Positions 12,326 to 24,348 of a stretch of DNA of 64,000 nucleotides are shown in pieces. Below the pieces are notes generated by a model. It worked only from the letters and a program-made list of their open reading frames with translations, ran no database searches and was not told the origin of the DNA. This DNA comes from Erythroxylum novogranatense (Eukaryota; Streptophyta; Magnoliopsida; Malpighiales; Erythroxylaceae), in the NCBI GenBank assembly GCA_029891385.1, contig CM057235.1, positions 13,871,001 to 13,935,000 on the forward strand. Direction: 5' to 3'. Numbering within the stretch: the stretch's first letter is position 1; every line of letters begins with the position of its first letter. Both the position numbers and the translations under genes were made by a program.

Positions 12326-12940
12326 ACAATATATATCAAAACATTTCACAAACTTTAGCATTATATTTAAAACCCAAAATATAAACCAAGGAGCAACAGG
12401 TGGTATATCACAATTCGCGTAATATTCAAAAGACATAAAGAAAGTCTGATATCTACAAGATAATGTGATAATGTTATTCTTGATGAAAAATAACTAGACA
12501 AATCTGTAGGTATAACTTATCCCAACCACTAACTCATGTCCAAATGCAAAAGTTATACTCCAACTAGACTAGCTAGATCTCTCCTAGAATTAAAAATAAC
12601 ATTACAATTTTGATGGGTTTACGAACTCAAGGAGTGAATCATCATCGATGCACTCACGTAAGTCATATCATAAAACACAGTTCCAACAACATATTATTGC
12701 ACATCAACAATCATATGACATATAACAGTTCTCATAACCATGTCACATTATCAATGATATCCAGATGTATTGCAATATTTTGATTCAATTAAAACATATC
12801 TTATTTGAAAAAATACAAATGAAAATGCACATGTGCTTTATTTCTTCTTTTCTTTTTTGTGATCAAATATGCAAATTCATGCCTTAGGTTTCAAACAATG
12901 ATCTGCTGGCTAGCTTAACAAGCATTATAGCTTTGATCAC

Positions 12941-13021
12941 ATTACGAGCTTGAAGCCCTGATTTCAAATTATGAGCATTGAGCCCTAATTTCACATTATG
13001 AGCTTTAAACCTGAATTTCTG
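12941..13021. repeat. Three 27-bp tandem repeats
   Basis: Three consecutive 27-bp units (12941-12967, 12968-12994, 12995-13021) share ATTAYGAGC and CCTRATTTC. The position matches the place in the solo LTR where four 44-45-bp units stand, so these may be equivalent LTR subrepeats. Confidence 0.75.
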
Positions 13022-13157
13022 CGTGTTGGTCATTTTTAATCACAAACACGAAACAGAACAATGAAAGGATCATGAAATAACTGAAAAGAAACAAATTATA
13101 AATATATATATATATAAACACCAACTAAAATCAGAAACAAAAAATAAAACACAGTAC

Positions 13158-14734
13158 TCCTCGACAATGATGTCAAAATTGACAATTTGTTATAATGCTA
13201 TTCAAAATAAAAACTAGACTACTATTATAACAGTGGTAAGTCTAGGTCAATCCCACAGAGTGTGTGTGTAAAGTTGTTGAAATGAAATTAATTGGTATTT
13301 AGGTTATGGGGTTTTGGTTTTAGAAATAAGAAAATAAATTAAAGCTAAAATAACTAACAAAATCAATGTAACAGAAACATGTAAAAAATTTTAAAAGTGG
13401 AGAATTCGATAGGGACTCAATTCTTTAGTTCAATCTCGACCTATGCCCTTATTAAACATATTTCATTAATTTATTATTCTCAAACTTCTCCTAGCAACTA
13501 TTAATCGTGGGTTAATAATCAACCTGAGTTTTCCCTTAGATAGTGTTTAATCAAGATATGACCATTTATTAAACCTAGAAACTAAATAACCTAAAGTACG
13601 ATCTCTAAATTCAATTGGGTAGTAGCATTATGAATTAGGAAAAATAATTAATCAAGGCAACAACCACATATAATGCTTCATTTAACCTATTCTATATTAT
13701 CCCTAACGATTATAAATCATTAGTTTCTATGCATGAATTTCAAATATAACAATTACAGATTATATCAAAATTCTAGCAATGAGTTTGTAAATAAACAATC
13801 CAATGAATGCATTCAAATCATCTTTTCACAATACCTAATGGGTTCATACACAAATAATCAAAAAATAACAAGAATATGATTATCCATACAAAAAATCCAA
13901 ATCAATTAACTTAGGATAACACAATTAATTTTTAAAGAGAAAGAAACAACAAAAACTATGAAATACACTTAACCCAGGTCCTCGCCTCTGAACCAACGTC
14001 AGGATGTCTAGTCCTTCATGGGTCTCTCCCAAAACAATGCTTCAACCCCCATTGAATAACCCCCAACTGAAGAACACTCACGATTCTCTCTACTATGCCT
14101 CCACTCTCTTATCCTACACTACTCTCTATTTTTCTAATTAATTTAAGGTATACTCTACTGTTCCCTTTTAATTTCCAGAAAGCCTTGAAACCTTGGCTTA
14201 ACATTTGGTTTTCACATGTAATGTTTGCATGAAACGTAGATGATGTTTATATTTACACAGACGTTCTCTGCATAAAATGTAAACGATGTCTGCATTTTTT
14301 TCATTTCCAAATGATTGTGTTTTGGTGTGGACAACTGCTCCTCTTGCATGTCATTTTGCTTAGTTCTTGTTGTTGGCTTATGCACTTCCATATTGGTCAT
14401 ATGTTGCATGCTATTTGATTTGGCTTTAATTATTGCTACCTTCTTTGTTTTACCAATTAATCCAAATGCTTTCCATTAATTTTGAACTCATGTTCTTGCA
14501 TGAAACATGCACCACCATGAGCCACTTTGATTCATCTTCTTTGCGTTTTCATTTTTCTTGTCTTTATTTTCTTCTTCTTACTATATGAAGACAAGTATGC
14601 TTCTTTGAAAAATGGCCCAAATGTCATGTTTTCAACTCATTTTAACTTCTTTGCTTCCCAATTGTGCCTAAAATCACATATGAGTCAAAGTGAGTATCTT
14701 AAGCAATTTCATGTCATTAATCACTAACTATTAT
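13158..14734 (-). repeat. Second Athila-like LTR remnant with tRNA-Asp primer site
   Basis: The minus strand at 13158-13175 reads TGACATCATTGTCGAGGA, which differs from the tRNA-Asp site TGGCGCCGTTGTCGGGGA at five positions, all transitions. Beyond it GTCTAGGTCAATCCCACAGA (near 13240) is the same LTR class as at 9890. A CT-rich stretch at 14000-14120 fits the leader part. No internal coding remains below the primer site. The CACTA element begins at 14735, and the outer LTR end was not recognised. Confidence 0.55.
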
Positions 14735-15640
14735 CACTATAAGAAAAATTAGTTTCAACAACAATTATTAGTGGTTGCTAAAAGTAAGAAAATGATCGTT
14801 AAAAGTCATAGCGACCAAAATTGGGTTGGTCACAGGTGGTCACTATAGGGTTGTTACTAAAAGTGCTTGGTGACGAGTTATTACGTTGGTCGTTAAAAAT
14901 GCATTATTAACAACCATTTAAAATTGGTCACTAAAGGTAGAATTATTAGCGATCAAATTTATAACTGCTAATGTAAAATTTTATGGTCGCTGTAATATTA
15001 GAATGGTTGCTATAGTTATGCATACTGCGACCAAATTATTTTTGTTGCTAAACAATAATCTTATAGCAACCAAGTCAATGGTTACTACAACTATTCATAC
15101 TGCGACCAAATTATTTTTGTTGGTAAAAAATAATCTTATAGCAACCAAGTCAATGGTTAGTATAGTTATTCATACTGTGACCAAATTATTTTTGTTGGTA
15201 AAAAATAATCTTATAGCAACCAAGTCATTGGTTGCAGTTATTTTTATCTAGTTGCAACAAATGGTGTATCAAATTTATTTTAGTAACTATGTTGTGACGA
15301 CATGATGCTGTTGCTAAAAATTTACTTCTAGCAACCAAATAATTTGTTGCGATAGTTTTAATATCGTCACAAATTATATTATATTTACTATAATTTAGCA
15401 ACAAAAAATTAATTGTTGGTTATTAGAGTGTAGGTGCTAGCCACCAAAACTTGGTCGTAAAAATAATTTAGACTGTTCCTAATGTATACCTGCTAGTAAC
15501 CAAAATTGATTGTAAAAATAATTCAAATTGGTCGCTAAAATTTATGCAATAGAAACCAAATAAATATGTGGTTGGAGAAAATTATTTCAATTGATTATTA
15601 ACAAAAAAATTGAAGTAGTTCTTATTTTAACACTTCAATA
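14735..15640. repeat. CACTA left terminal and subterminal repeats
   Basis: The terminal inverted repeat is followed by about 900 bp in which short motifs TGGTTGCTA, GCGACCAAA and AGCAACCAA recur on both strands. In En/Spm such subterminal motifs are the binding sites of the TNPA protein that brings the ends together. The likely binding protein is the TNPA-like gene near the right end. Confidence 0.8.
15003..15240. repeat. Three 75-bp tandem repeats in the left subterminal region
   Basis: Units starting CATACTGYGACC at 15021, 15096 and 15171 are spaced exactly 75 bp apart and nearly identical. They make a spurious open frame of repeated peptide, which is not a gene. Each unit carries three subterminal motifs. 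Confidence 0.85.
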
Positions 15641-15659
15641 CCTCTAATTATATATACAT

Positions 15660-16093
15660 GATGGTATTCATTAGTTCTAAAAATACGGGACAGTGAAAAT
15701 CAACTGGCATGACTGGGGTTTTGGGTTTCCATCACTGAAGCCTTGCCCATTACCAGCTGGAGGATGGTTTTCTATTGTAGGAGCTTCCATGTTGGGGTTT
15801 TCTGTCTGTACAAAATCCTTAATTTTCTTCAATAGCATAGACATCTTCTTAATATTCTCATCTAGATCCCCGCTAGTGTCGACAACCATTTCATGCAAAG
15901 CTAATGGCTCTTGAGTAAGTTGAGCTCTCCCCATCAATTGTAGCTTTTCCGACAGTCTTCTCATGATAGTAGGATCTATTGGTGCATCATTGATCTTGTT
16001 GTAAAGGGATGAAAGATCTTCGTACAGCTCAAAATCTAGATTCTCAACTCTTCCTTTTGCTCTTCTGAACTGGGAAAGAACAAGTTCAACGTA
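15660..16093 (-). pseudogene. Captured fragment of a U-box E3 ubiquitin ligase (PUB13/SPL11-like)
   Basis: On the minus strand the exon begins after an AG at 16094-16096 and reads through the C-terminal half of the U-box N-terminal domain: MRRLSEKLQLMG, EPLALHEMVV, then KKIKDFVQTENPN. After a linker the frame shifts near 15695, and the first residues of the U-box (DF-CP and LELM) follow, where the fragment stops near 15660. This order, UND then linker then U-box, is that of plant PUB proteins of the SPL11/PUB13 group. Only about one exon is present, without the catalytic U-box or the ARM repeats, so it has no ligase function. It lies inside the CACTA element and is best read as a transduplicated host gene fragment. 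Confidence 0.65.
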
Positions 16094-16904
16094 CTGTCAA
16101 TGTAATTTACAGCATGTACACTGTATGTTAGAAGAGATGCCAAGCATCTCACTAGGAGTGATATGATCTGCCATAATTTTGTCACTTTCTATATTGACCA
16201 GTCAGTAGCAAACACATTGCTGAAAGACAATCACCTCAATCATTATCAATTAGGCATCTAAACCTCCTTTAAGCAGGCTTCCATATCGTCTGCACAATAA
16301 ACAGTATAGAGCAAGTAAAAAAGTATACCATAGGAAGAAAATTGGAATACATCAACCTTCAAGTCAAAACAAGAAAGATAAGTCATACAATAGTCGCATC
16401 AAGACAAAAACAAATCAATATGCTTGCTTGCTGATAAATATTAGTGAGATTAACAAGTTATGTAATTTGGTGCATAATTCAATAAAAAATTTAGATAAAT
16501 ACTGCATGCAATGAAATGAATGATCAAAAAAATGACATGAGAATAACATTTCAGACATGACGGAGCCAAATAGATAAATCAAACAGATAACTACTAATAA
16601 AATAGTACTCCGAACTTAATTTTTGGAAGTCATGCAAAGTTTTTAGATCTTCCATATAAACCATTCTAAAGTTGGTGCACCAAAACTCAAACCAAAAAAT
16701 GCTCTAATGTACTCCACATGCTTCAACTTAACTTTTGTTAGACCCTTTCCCTATAAGTCTTCTTATTATTGGAAAAGATGAAGAGCAGCCAAACCTACTA
16801 TATTCTCATAGGAAGAATGGAGTTCCTACAATACTTAAATTACAGTCCATCAACTTTTCCTACAATTAAAAAAAAAACACTTTCGTAATACTTTCAAACT
16901 ATAC

Positions 16905-17020
16905 CTTCCTTAAAGAAAGCAAAAACACCTCTAAGCATGTCATCATTGTCACCATCTTCCTCTGATTTGTCAACATCAGGGCTACCTTCTATTGTTTCAT
17001 GACTTTTGCTCAAGGCAACT
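16905..17020 (-). pseudogene. Exon of an unidentified captured gene, downstream of the solo LTR insertion
   Basis: Minus-strand frame continuing the exon at 21289-21694 across the solo LTR. It is Ser/Asp/Glu-rich (DVDKSEEDGDNDDMLRG) and ends at GAAG followed by GTATAG, a fair splice donor. The join is clean once the LTR and one CAACT copy are removed. I do not recognise the protein. Confidence 0.5.
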
Positions 17021-19377
17021 TGTAACATCCCACCCCCGACATGAAGGGTAAAATAGTAAATTTGGCATAGGATGAGATGGATTGGAATGACTTAGGACTG
17101 TTCATGTATAATAGGATTGGTACACAGTATTATTTGTGCACATGAAAGTACTGTACATGCATACATGACATTCCCAGTAAATGGGCCTAATGTAATTTTA
17201 TTGTGATTAACGTAGTTATTGTGTTTGAAAAATAGATTTGAAGTGCTCTAGATGTGTTTCACATTTTTAGGGATTTGTGGAAATTTTTCTGAAATTTTTC
17301 GAGGTACTTCCCCAGACCGGAAAAATTCCAACTGACTGACTGAGTGGATTTTTCTGTACTGAAAAATTCTGCCTTATGGCATTGGATTATTGGATGAATA
17401 ATTGTGGGAATGGTTTTATACCATTAGTATAAGATGGATTAAGATTAATTTGTATTAGAGTGTGTATTAGAGTTTGTGATTAAATCATGTTAATTAAGTT
17501 TTTGTCTTTTCTTCCTTAACTTGGACAAGTGTCCTATGGCTCATCTTGTATTTATTTTATGTTGGTGTTTCACCATTGATCCACGACTCTTGCTTCTTGA
17601 AAGACTTAAAAACTCACCATGAAAGTTAAAAAACTTCTTATCATCCGAAAGTGCTACTCTTCTCCATTTGTTCATCTTGCTTCTAAGAGCATAACCTAGC
17701 TTTCCTTGCAAAGTGATGATGAGGATTGTGAGCTTGTGAAGTCTAGAAGAGGGGAAGCTTGCTTAAGGTAAATCATATGTTTTTATGATGGATTTATAGT
17801 TACTTGTGATGTTACTTAAGGTTAATTGAATGGCTAAGTTGAACAAAAATGATGATTAACTTGAGTTGGGATGGTTTGAGATTGCAAAGACAGATTCGTG
17901 GCTCCACTTGTCTAATTTTTTTGAGCTGTTTAACGTTAGAATCTAGAGAAACTCAAAACATAGAAGTTGTAGAACTAGAGGTGTACTATCTCCATGAATG
18001 TTTCCACGATTTTAGGGTCAGCCAAATGAGAGTAATAGGCCCCTAATTGAATCTGGTTCAGAACACCAACGAGATTGAACTAAGACCTGAAAGTTAATTG
18101 TTTGAGGACCTTAGAGTTGGAATTGGATGATGAGCTCTTCTTACGAAATTTTCAAAAATGTGTCATTTAAGATCTGTAGAAATGAAATTTTAATTTGATA
18201 AGGATTCTGCTAGTTATGTCCAAATAAGTGAAGATTGTTCCTAACCTTAGTGATACAGAAGAGAACAGAAACAGGTCAGGTGTGTAAAAATCACAATAAA
18301 TCCAATTTATATTATTTTCCAACCGGCTTTGGATATGTGATAGCCATATGAGTGTATGAAAAATGAAACTTTGAATCACCTTAATTGGATTTGAAATGAA
18401 TGAATTATAAGGTTTGAAGTCAGACAGGGTCCAATCTGTGACTGCATGTTAAAGCTAATTGTTAATGGAAGATTTGAATGTCCTTAATGAACGAATTAGA
18501 ACATGGTTATAAAAGAAGAAATGTAAAGTTATGTGTTAATTAGAGGTCTGGAAATTTTGAAAAACATTTTCCCTATGTATAGGGAGTTATGAACTGTTTA
18601 CTATTGCCTGGTTTTGTGCATCTTGGTGAAACCTAGCCTAAGTGTCGATTTTGTGAGCTTTCTGATTGGAAGCAATTTTAGCAATTTCTGTGACTTGAAT
18701 TGGCTTTGGTGATCTTCTGAAAAGTTGGAGAAGAAGAAATTATCTTGAAAATGGTATATAGCATGCTATTTTTGGATGTCAGATTTGGGAGTAATGAATT
18801 TGCAAAAAAACTGAACCTAAGTTAAGTCATTGACTGCTGATTAGGGAAGTCACTTACATGCCAGTTTTGAGCTTGTTAGAGATGGAATTGGCTTTGAAGC
18901 CCTTCATGAGAAGTGTAGTACTGTGTTTTATCTTTCCAGTGATATAAGGTAGTGATTTTCTTGACAAGTGTACAAGGAGTTATACTGTTTTAATACTTTC
19001 AGGGGCAACAACATTCACTGAATTATTTGACCTAGTTAGCCATTGAATTTGATTTCATATTGTTCATGAAAGTTGTAGATCACATTGTGATCTTCCTGAG
19101 CATATTTATTGTGTAATTTTTGACTGAAGAGAATAAAGGTTACTGAATTTGTAAACTACTGCACTGTTTTGAGAGGTTTTGAGTAGGCAGTGGCTTTGAC
19201 TGGATTTTTGTCACCCTTAGGGGTGAAATTGATTTTTTTGTTTTACATTAAACTTGTAGAGTTTTTCTTAATCTTTCCAACGACATATGGTTTGTAATTT
19301 TCTGAATTGTGTGGGAAGAGTTATGAATGATTGAAGTTCGTTTGGAAAAAGAAGAATAGGGGAGAAAGCATTTGGAA

Positions 19378-19485
19378 CCTCGCCCCTCGCGAGGGCGACG
19401 CCTCGCGAGCTGAAAGCTGGCCTCTCGCGAGGCGAGGTAAGTCGCCAAACTCGCGAGGGCGACAGCTTGCCCTCGCGAGCCAAAA
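19378..19485. repeat. GC-rich CTCGCGAGG palindrome island in the solo LTR
   Basis: Repeated CCTCGCGAGG and GCCTCGCGAG units, self-complementary, in an otherwise AT-rich LTR. The same class of island occurs at the equivalent place in all three LARD LTRs and in the 23.7-kb block. Confidence 0.75.
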
Positions 19486-20381
19486 AGGAGAAATGTATAT
19501 ATATGTGATTTTTGTTTTAATTTTGGATTTTTGATTTCTTTGATGTATAACTTTTCCGTCCGACGTCCGATTGACCTGATTCTTGAGGCATCAGATTTGT
19601 ATAATATTGAATTTCATTTTTTGAGAAATTGGGAACTTTTGGACGAGAAATTGACGTGGGTCCGGTTTATTATTTTTTTATCACTGTTTTATTTATTTTT
19701 GGATCTATAGAGGTCCGAATTGAGTACCGTCAGTGCCGATAGAATTCTAATTTTTAGACGGATTTTTGTGATTGAAAATGTGATTGAAAATTTGGATTTA
19801 GGGCTGGGAAAATCATGAACATGCATTGTACACATTTTAAGCGCTACATGTGCATTCTGAAATAATTCTGATTTGGATTTTGGTAATCATTGCATACTGG
19901 AACTGGTATAGAGGCACATTTGGAGCGTCGATCCACCAACGTCACTGAGACTTCCAGGTATTAGGTCAGAAGTACAGGTGAGTAACCTAGTTGGTTCCTC
20001 AATCTATATGTGATAAAAAAATTATGTGGTTATGCCATGTGGAGATAATGGAGGGCTTATGTGTGTTTGATTTTGATTGATTTCGGACCATAGGTGTTCG
20101 AAGTATTGGGAACTTGTTATTGAAGTGCTATTTGTGTGTAACTGTTTGTGAATGATTACGTTTGAGATCTCGGACCAAAGGTTCGAGTGTTAATTGCCTG
20201 TGATTGAGAAACTTTTATGCTTTCAATGTGATAGTCCGTGACTGTGAATTATTGTGAATAATTGAGAATGAATTGTCTGTTTCGATAAATTGGGCTTGAC
20301 TTCTAATGTGATATTGTAGAATTGTGATAAATGAATTCTATACCTGGTTAATTGATAACAGTCGTGACTGGAGCTGCCACC

Positions 20382-20559
20382 GAGAGCTATATGCTCAACG
20401 ATTAATGAGCCCGAAAAGGACAATTCAAAGCTTTATGCTCAACGTTTAATGAGCCCGAAAGGGACAGTTCAAAGCTTTATGTTCAACGCTTAATGAGCCC
20501 GAAAAGGGACAGTTCAGAGCCATTGGCCCACTGATTAATGAGCCCGGATTGGGACGATC
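20382..20559. repeat. Four 44-45-bp tandem repeats in the solo LTR
   Basis: Units at about 20382-20425, 20426-20469, 20470-20514 and 20515-20559 share GCTYWATG.TCAACG and TTAATGAGCCCGAAA. The first three are close and the fourth is diverged. Such subrepeats often mark the LTR regulatory part. Confidence 0.8.
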
Positions 20560-21288
20560 TGGTAGCTCGATCCAAACCGTAATCGAAATGAAATAATAGA
20601 AAAATGTTATGCATGTATTTGATTGTCTTGTGAATTGGGAAAAGTATTGAATCACCGAAATGAAATGGAAAATGTCATGTATTTAAGTAAGTATGCATTG
20701 AATTGACTTTTGGATTGGGAAAGAGACAACATGCCTTGCATCTATGTGATACTGCTTTGAAATCTTACTGATTATGCTTTTGTGAAAATCTATAAATTGC
20801 CATATGATATTCGAATGTGCAATTGTGATAATCAGACGCTATTCGCGTAATGCATGAATTGGGTGAACCATCGATGATGGTTCCTTCTTGAGTTCATAGC
20901 GCACCCAAAATTTGCATCTATTTTTCAGGTCTTGAAGAATACCCGTTTGATCTGAGTATCTTGTATCTGAAGTGAAAGATAGAGGTCGGGATCGGTTTAT
21001 TATGCGCATTAGTTTATTTTTATTTTCTGATATTCTGTATTATTGATTAAGTCAGTTTGTAAAGTCAACAGACTGGAATTAATTGTATTTATGAAAAGGC
21101 CCCCAAGGCCATTGAATTGGTTATAATTGTTTTCCGCATATGTTATAATGTGTATGTGTGTGTGTATGCGTTAAAAAATTTATCTTGAGTTTTTAGGCGA
21201 GTGATGTAAGACGTCACCCTCATGAGCACACGGACTCGGATATCACCATCGATGTCGGGTTCGGGTCTTGCGGGAGTGGGGTGTTACA

Positions 21289-21694
21289 CAACTGGTTTAC
21301 AACAACTCTTTTGGAAATACTGTTCAAAATTAGATGACTTGTTTACTGTTCCCTCATCTATAATGTCCATACTCATGTCGGAGCAATTGGAACTTGCATT
21401 TGATGCTGCACTAGTCACCCCACTGTCTAATAAGAGAACTTCTTCATTTGTTCTTCTGGAAAAATGTGCATCATTGGTTAAAGATCTTGTGTTACTGTTC
21501 AAGAAATTGCTATCCTCAACAGGAGAAAAATCCATGTGAGATTGTTTAAAAGAAATAGGACCAACATGTTTATTAGCAGAGCTCTGATTCGGGATGGGCA
21601 ATGTCAAGATGGAACTTGCTACATCTTCCCCAAAATTATGATTACTAGATTGGATAAAGGGTTGAAAGAAATCTAGTTGCAATCCTATAAAAAA
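21289..21694 (-). pseudogene. Large Ser/Asn-rich exon of an unidentified captured gene
   Basis: Open minus-strand frame beginning near LDFFQPFIQ and running into the solo LTR boundary. It is low in Cys and Trp and rich in Ser, Asn and Asp (SAASNASSNCSDMSMD), so probably a disordered region. Exons upstream on the same strand are listed separately. I do not recognise the family. With the other minus-strand exons it looks like one gene captured by the CACTA element. Confidence 0.5.
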
Positions 21695-21756
21695 GCCAAT
21701 AGTAATATGACGAGAGTAAATCTGAAAAACAAATCATAGTACCAAAGTTGATATCA

Positions 21757-21875
21757 CTACCTGTGCTTGAAATAGAACGCTGAGAGATCAGTTCGGAGTT
21801 AGAAATAGCTACACTTTCTTACTTAACTCCAAGAGATCCAAAAGATGACCTTGAATTTCTCTCCCCTGCAATGCT
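21757..21875 (-). pseudogene. Probable exon of the unidentified captured gene
   Basis: Minus strand, after an AG, reading SIAGERNSRSSFGSLG, an in-frame TAA, then NSELISQRSIS before a GT. Composition matches the next exon, and the internal stop suggests decay. Confidence 0.4.
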
Positions 21876-22047
21876 CCTGTATAAACAAAAATAAGTTCAT
21901 GTTTCATGAGATCTACAGGATATTCAGTCATATCCATTTGAGCAAGCAATTTGTTTAATAACTAGGAACACAAAATCAAATACCAAATAAACAAATACCG
22001 ACGTGTATGCTACAAAATGTGCATATGAATAAGAACTTGTAAAAGAA

Positions 22048-22170
22048 TCACATTATTGTCATATCCTTTCTCTGTCCAAGATTATCTAAAGCAAATCCCA
22101 TGAAATTTTTGACTCCATTAACATAATCTTGTGAAGTGTAGTCATTGAGTTTTATCCATCCCCTATCCAT
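22048..22170 (-). pseudogene. Short transposase-associated-domain-like exon
   Basis: Minus-strand ATG at 22170 opens 40 codons: MDRGWIKLN, then DYVNGVKNFMGFALDN, then TGA. A start of the form M-D-x-x-W, followed by Y-x-x-G-V-x-x-F-x-x-F-A, is the pattern of the transposase-associated domain at the N-terminus of CACTA TNPD proteins. The Cys-rich half that should follow is missing. It could be the last trace of a TNPD gene in this element. Alternatively it is another exon of the captured gene that happens to look alike. Confidence 0.45.
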
Positions 22171-22284
22171 TTATAAAAGCCGAGAACTACAAAAATATAC
22201 AATTATAAGACTATCATATTTTAAAAACTAGAAAGAATTTCATTATCTTTAAAGTTGAACAAGTCTCATGGAAGGAAAAAGAAA

Positions 22285-22355
22285 CTCATACCTGCAATTC
22301 AAGATACGGTTGTACCAATTGATCAAGGTTCTTTGACTGTAGATTGTGCCTCTCA
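22285..22355 (-). pseudogene. Possible exon of the unidentified captured gene
   Basis: Minus strand, VIERHNLQSKNLDQLVQPYL up to CAG followed by GTATGAG, a good donor. The start was not fixed. Function unknown. Confidence 0.35.
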
Positions 22356-23354
22356 ATAACCTACGTCAAACTTTAACAAAAGAAATGTTGGCCATCATCT
22401 ACAGTGTAACTCTTCTTAGGAAAAGAACTTAGAAGAACTACAGGTGTACTTCTACAGTTTAGAAGACTCAATCTTGATATACATATATCATGCTAAATTC
22501 ATTTATTGAGAAATTTAAACCTCTTTGCCCTAAGAGCCAAGCACTATATGCTACCTATTCTTCGTAGATATTTAAACATTGATGACTTCCATTCTGTGTA
22601 CTAGCACGAATTAATTGGAAGTAAAGGTGTAATTACTAACCAGCGCCCCATCATATATATGCTCAATGTATGAATAAATCACCTCAAGTTGATAGAAAAA
22701 TCAAAAATTTTCAACACCCCATCAGATATATGCGCAATTTACAAATAACTTAAAAGGATTAATGCGTCAAAACGGCCAATTAACGAATACCCATTAGCCC
22801 AATCCAATTAAATCTTGAAAATTTCTGCATTGTAATGTAAAAGCACTAACATAGTGAGAAAGGGTAAGAGCGATAGAAACTTGGGGGTAGGATAAGCGCC
22901 CTTATGTAGGTAATCCTCTGCAAAGTGTCAACAGCAACGCAAAAACCCTCCAAGCCCTAAATAGAACGAGTTGTCGAAAATTTATAAGACTTTGAGAATG
23001 AAAAGGTGTTAGCTTTGAGAGATTGTGTATGTAAGAGAGTGAGAGTGGGAGAGAAAGTGTCGAATGGATCTAGCAAGTGCTTCAAAAAGAGATCGGAGCT
23101 ACCCCCAATTTCTTCTCATTTCCCCCTTTAATATGAATAATGTGTTAAGCTACGTTAAAACAATTTTTTTATAATATAACTATCACGTATTATACTTGTG
23201 ACACGTATAAATTGTATAGACACCCTGTTGGTTTCGTTTTTAACCTTAGAAATCCAATAATACCCTCAACCCTATCACAGCAGCCGACCCTCTTCTCTTC
23301 TAATAATATACTAATATTATTTATACTAATAATATAAATAATATTATTAATAAT

Positions 23355-23361
23355 AAGGGTT

Positions 23362-23430
<69 letters not shown>

Positions 23431-23592
23431 GAAATAATAATCAAAATAAATGAAATATCCAAAAAAATTATATTATTATTATTATTATAAATAATAATAA
23501 TAATAATGAAAAATATATTATTATTATTATTATTATTATTATAATCCATATATAATTTTAAAATTATAACACATCAGAATAATTTTATTTAC

Positions 23593-23664
<72 letters not shown>

Positions 23665-23665
23665 G
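23355..23665. repeat. (AAT)n / (ATT)n microsatellite cluster
   Basis: Long AAT runs at about 23363-23430 and 23596-23663, with ATT runs at about 23470-23545 between them. Hydrophobic or Asn-rich open frames over it are artefacts of the repeat. Confidence 0.95.
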
Positions 23666-23742
23666 TAGTAGGAGGAATTGGCAGCAAGATTATGGTGTCT
23701 CGCAAGGGCAAGCCCTCACTCTCGTGAGACTGATCATTTTAT

Positions 23743-23778
23743 GTTAACCTCGTGAGGGCGAGCCCTCACGAGGTTAAC
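23743..23778. repeat. Perfect 17-bp GC-rich palindrome
   Basis: GTTAACCTCGTGAGGGC and its exact reverse complement, separated by GA. It belongs to the CTCG(C/T)GAGG motif class found in the LTR islands and stands just outside the left arm of the large inverted repeat. Confidence 0.85.
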
Positions 23779-23817
23779 AGCTCGCCCTCACGAAATGCCC
23801 CATTAGTTTGCTTTTCT

Positions 23818-24053
23818 TTATTTATATTAATAAAGTAAATTTCCTTTTAATATTTTAAATTTATAAATATTAATTAGTTTATTTATGTGATTATTATGAT
23901 TAGGTTTGTAGTTCAATATATTACTTATGATAAATAAATCTATTATTTGAAATAAAATGTTTATTATTATTCATGACATTATTAAATTCGATATTATTAT
24001 TAACTATTTTTATTTATGTAATTATTTATTTATAGATTTATAATAATAATAGA

Positions 24054-24143
<90 letters not shown>

Positions 24144-24254
24144 TACTATTATTAGTATTATTATTATTATTACTATTATTAGTATTAGTATTATTATTAT
24201 TATTATTACTACTATTATTACTATTATTAGTATTACTATTATTAGTATTATTAC

Positions 24255-24348
<94 letters not shown>

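Larger units (their letters stand above)
11868..13150 (-). repeat. LTR remnant, minus strand, with tRNA-Met-like primer site
   Basis: GGCTCTAATACAA at 11868-11880 is the reverse complement of a tRNA-Met primer site (about 11 of 13 bases). After a 3-base gap, TGTAACGTATTACTCC begins at 11884, as expected for the inner end of a minus-strand LTR. Near 12610-12670 the minus strand has CATCGATGATG and a TTGAGTTC segment that also occur in the solo LTR at about 20870-20900, so the two are distantly related chromovirus-type LTRs. The outer end was not found, and 13150 is set by the next element. Confidence 0.45.
17021..21288 (+). mobile_element. Solo LTR, 4,268 bp, chromovirus (Tekay-type)
   Basis: It starts TGTAACATCCCACCCC and ends GGAGTGGGGTGTTACA, an inverted pair of LTR ends. 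Both sides carry the 5-bp target duplication CAACT (17016-17020 and 21289-21293). No internal region, primer site or coding sequence is present, so an LTR-LTR recombination has removed the body. The TGTAACA...TGTTACA ends are usual for Tekay-type LTRs. It shares a module with the LARD LTRs: a CTCGCGAGG-rich island (19378-19485) followed by CTTTTCCGTCCGACGTCCGA. It split an exon of a captured gene. Confidence 0.88.

Noticed and set aside
12941..13021. Short regular repeats considered as a CRISPR array
   Set aside because: Units are directly adjacent with no spacers, in a plant LTR context.
15003..15251. Plus-strand repeated-peptide open frame, which could suggest a repeat protein
   Set aside because: The repeat is the 75-bp subterminal DNA repeat of the CACTA end, with no start context or conservation as protein.
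19248..19534. Overlapping open frames around the CTCGCGAGG island
   Set aside because: Open on both strands because the palindromic GC units lack stop codons.
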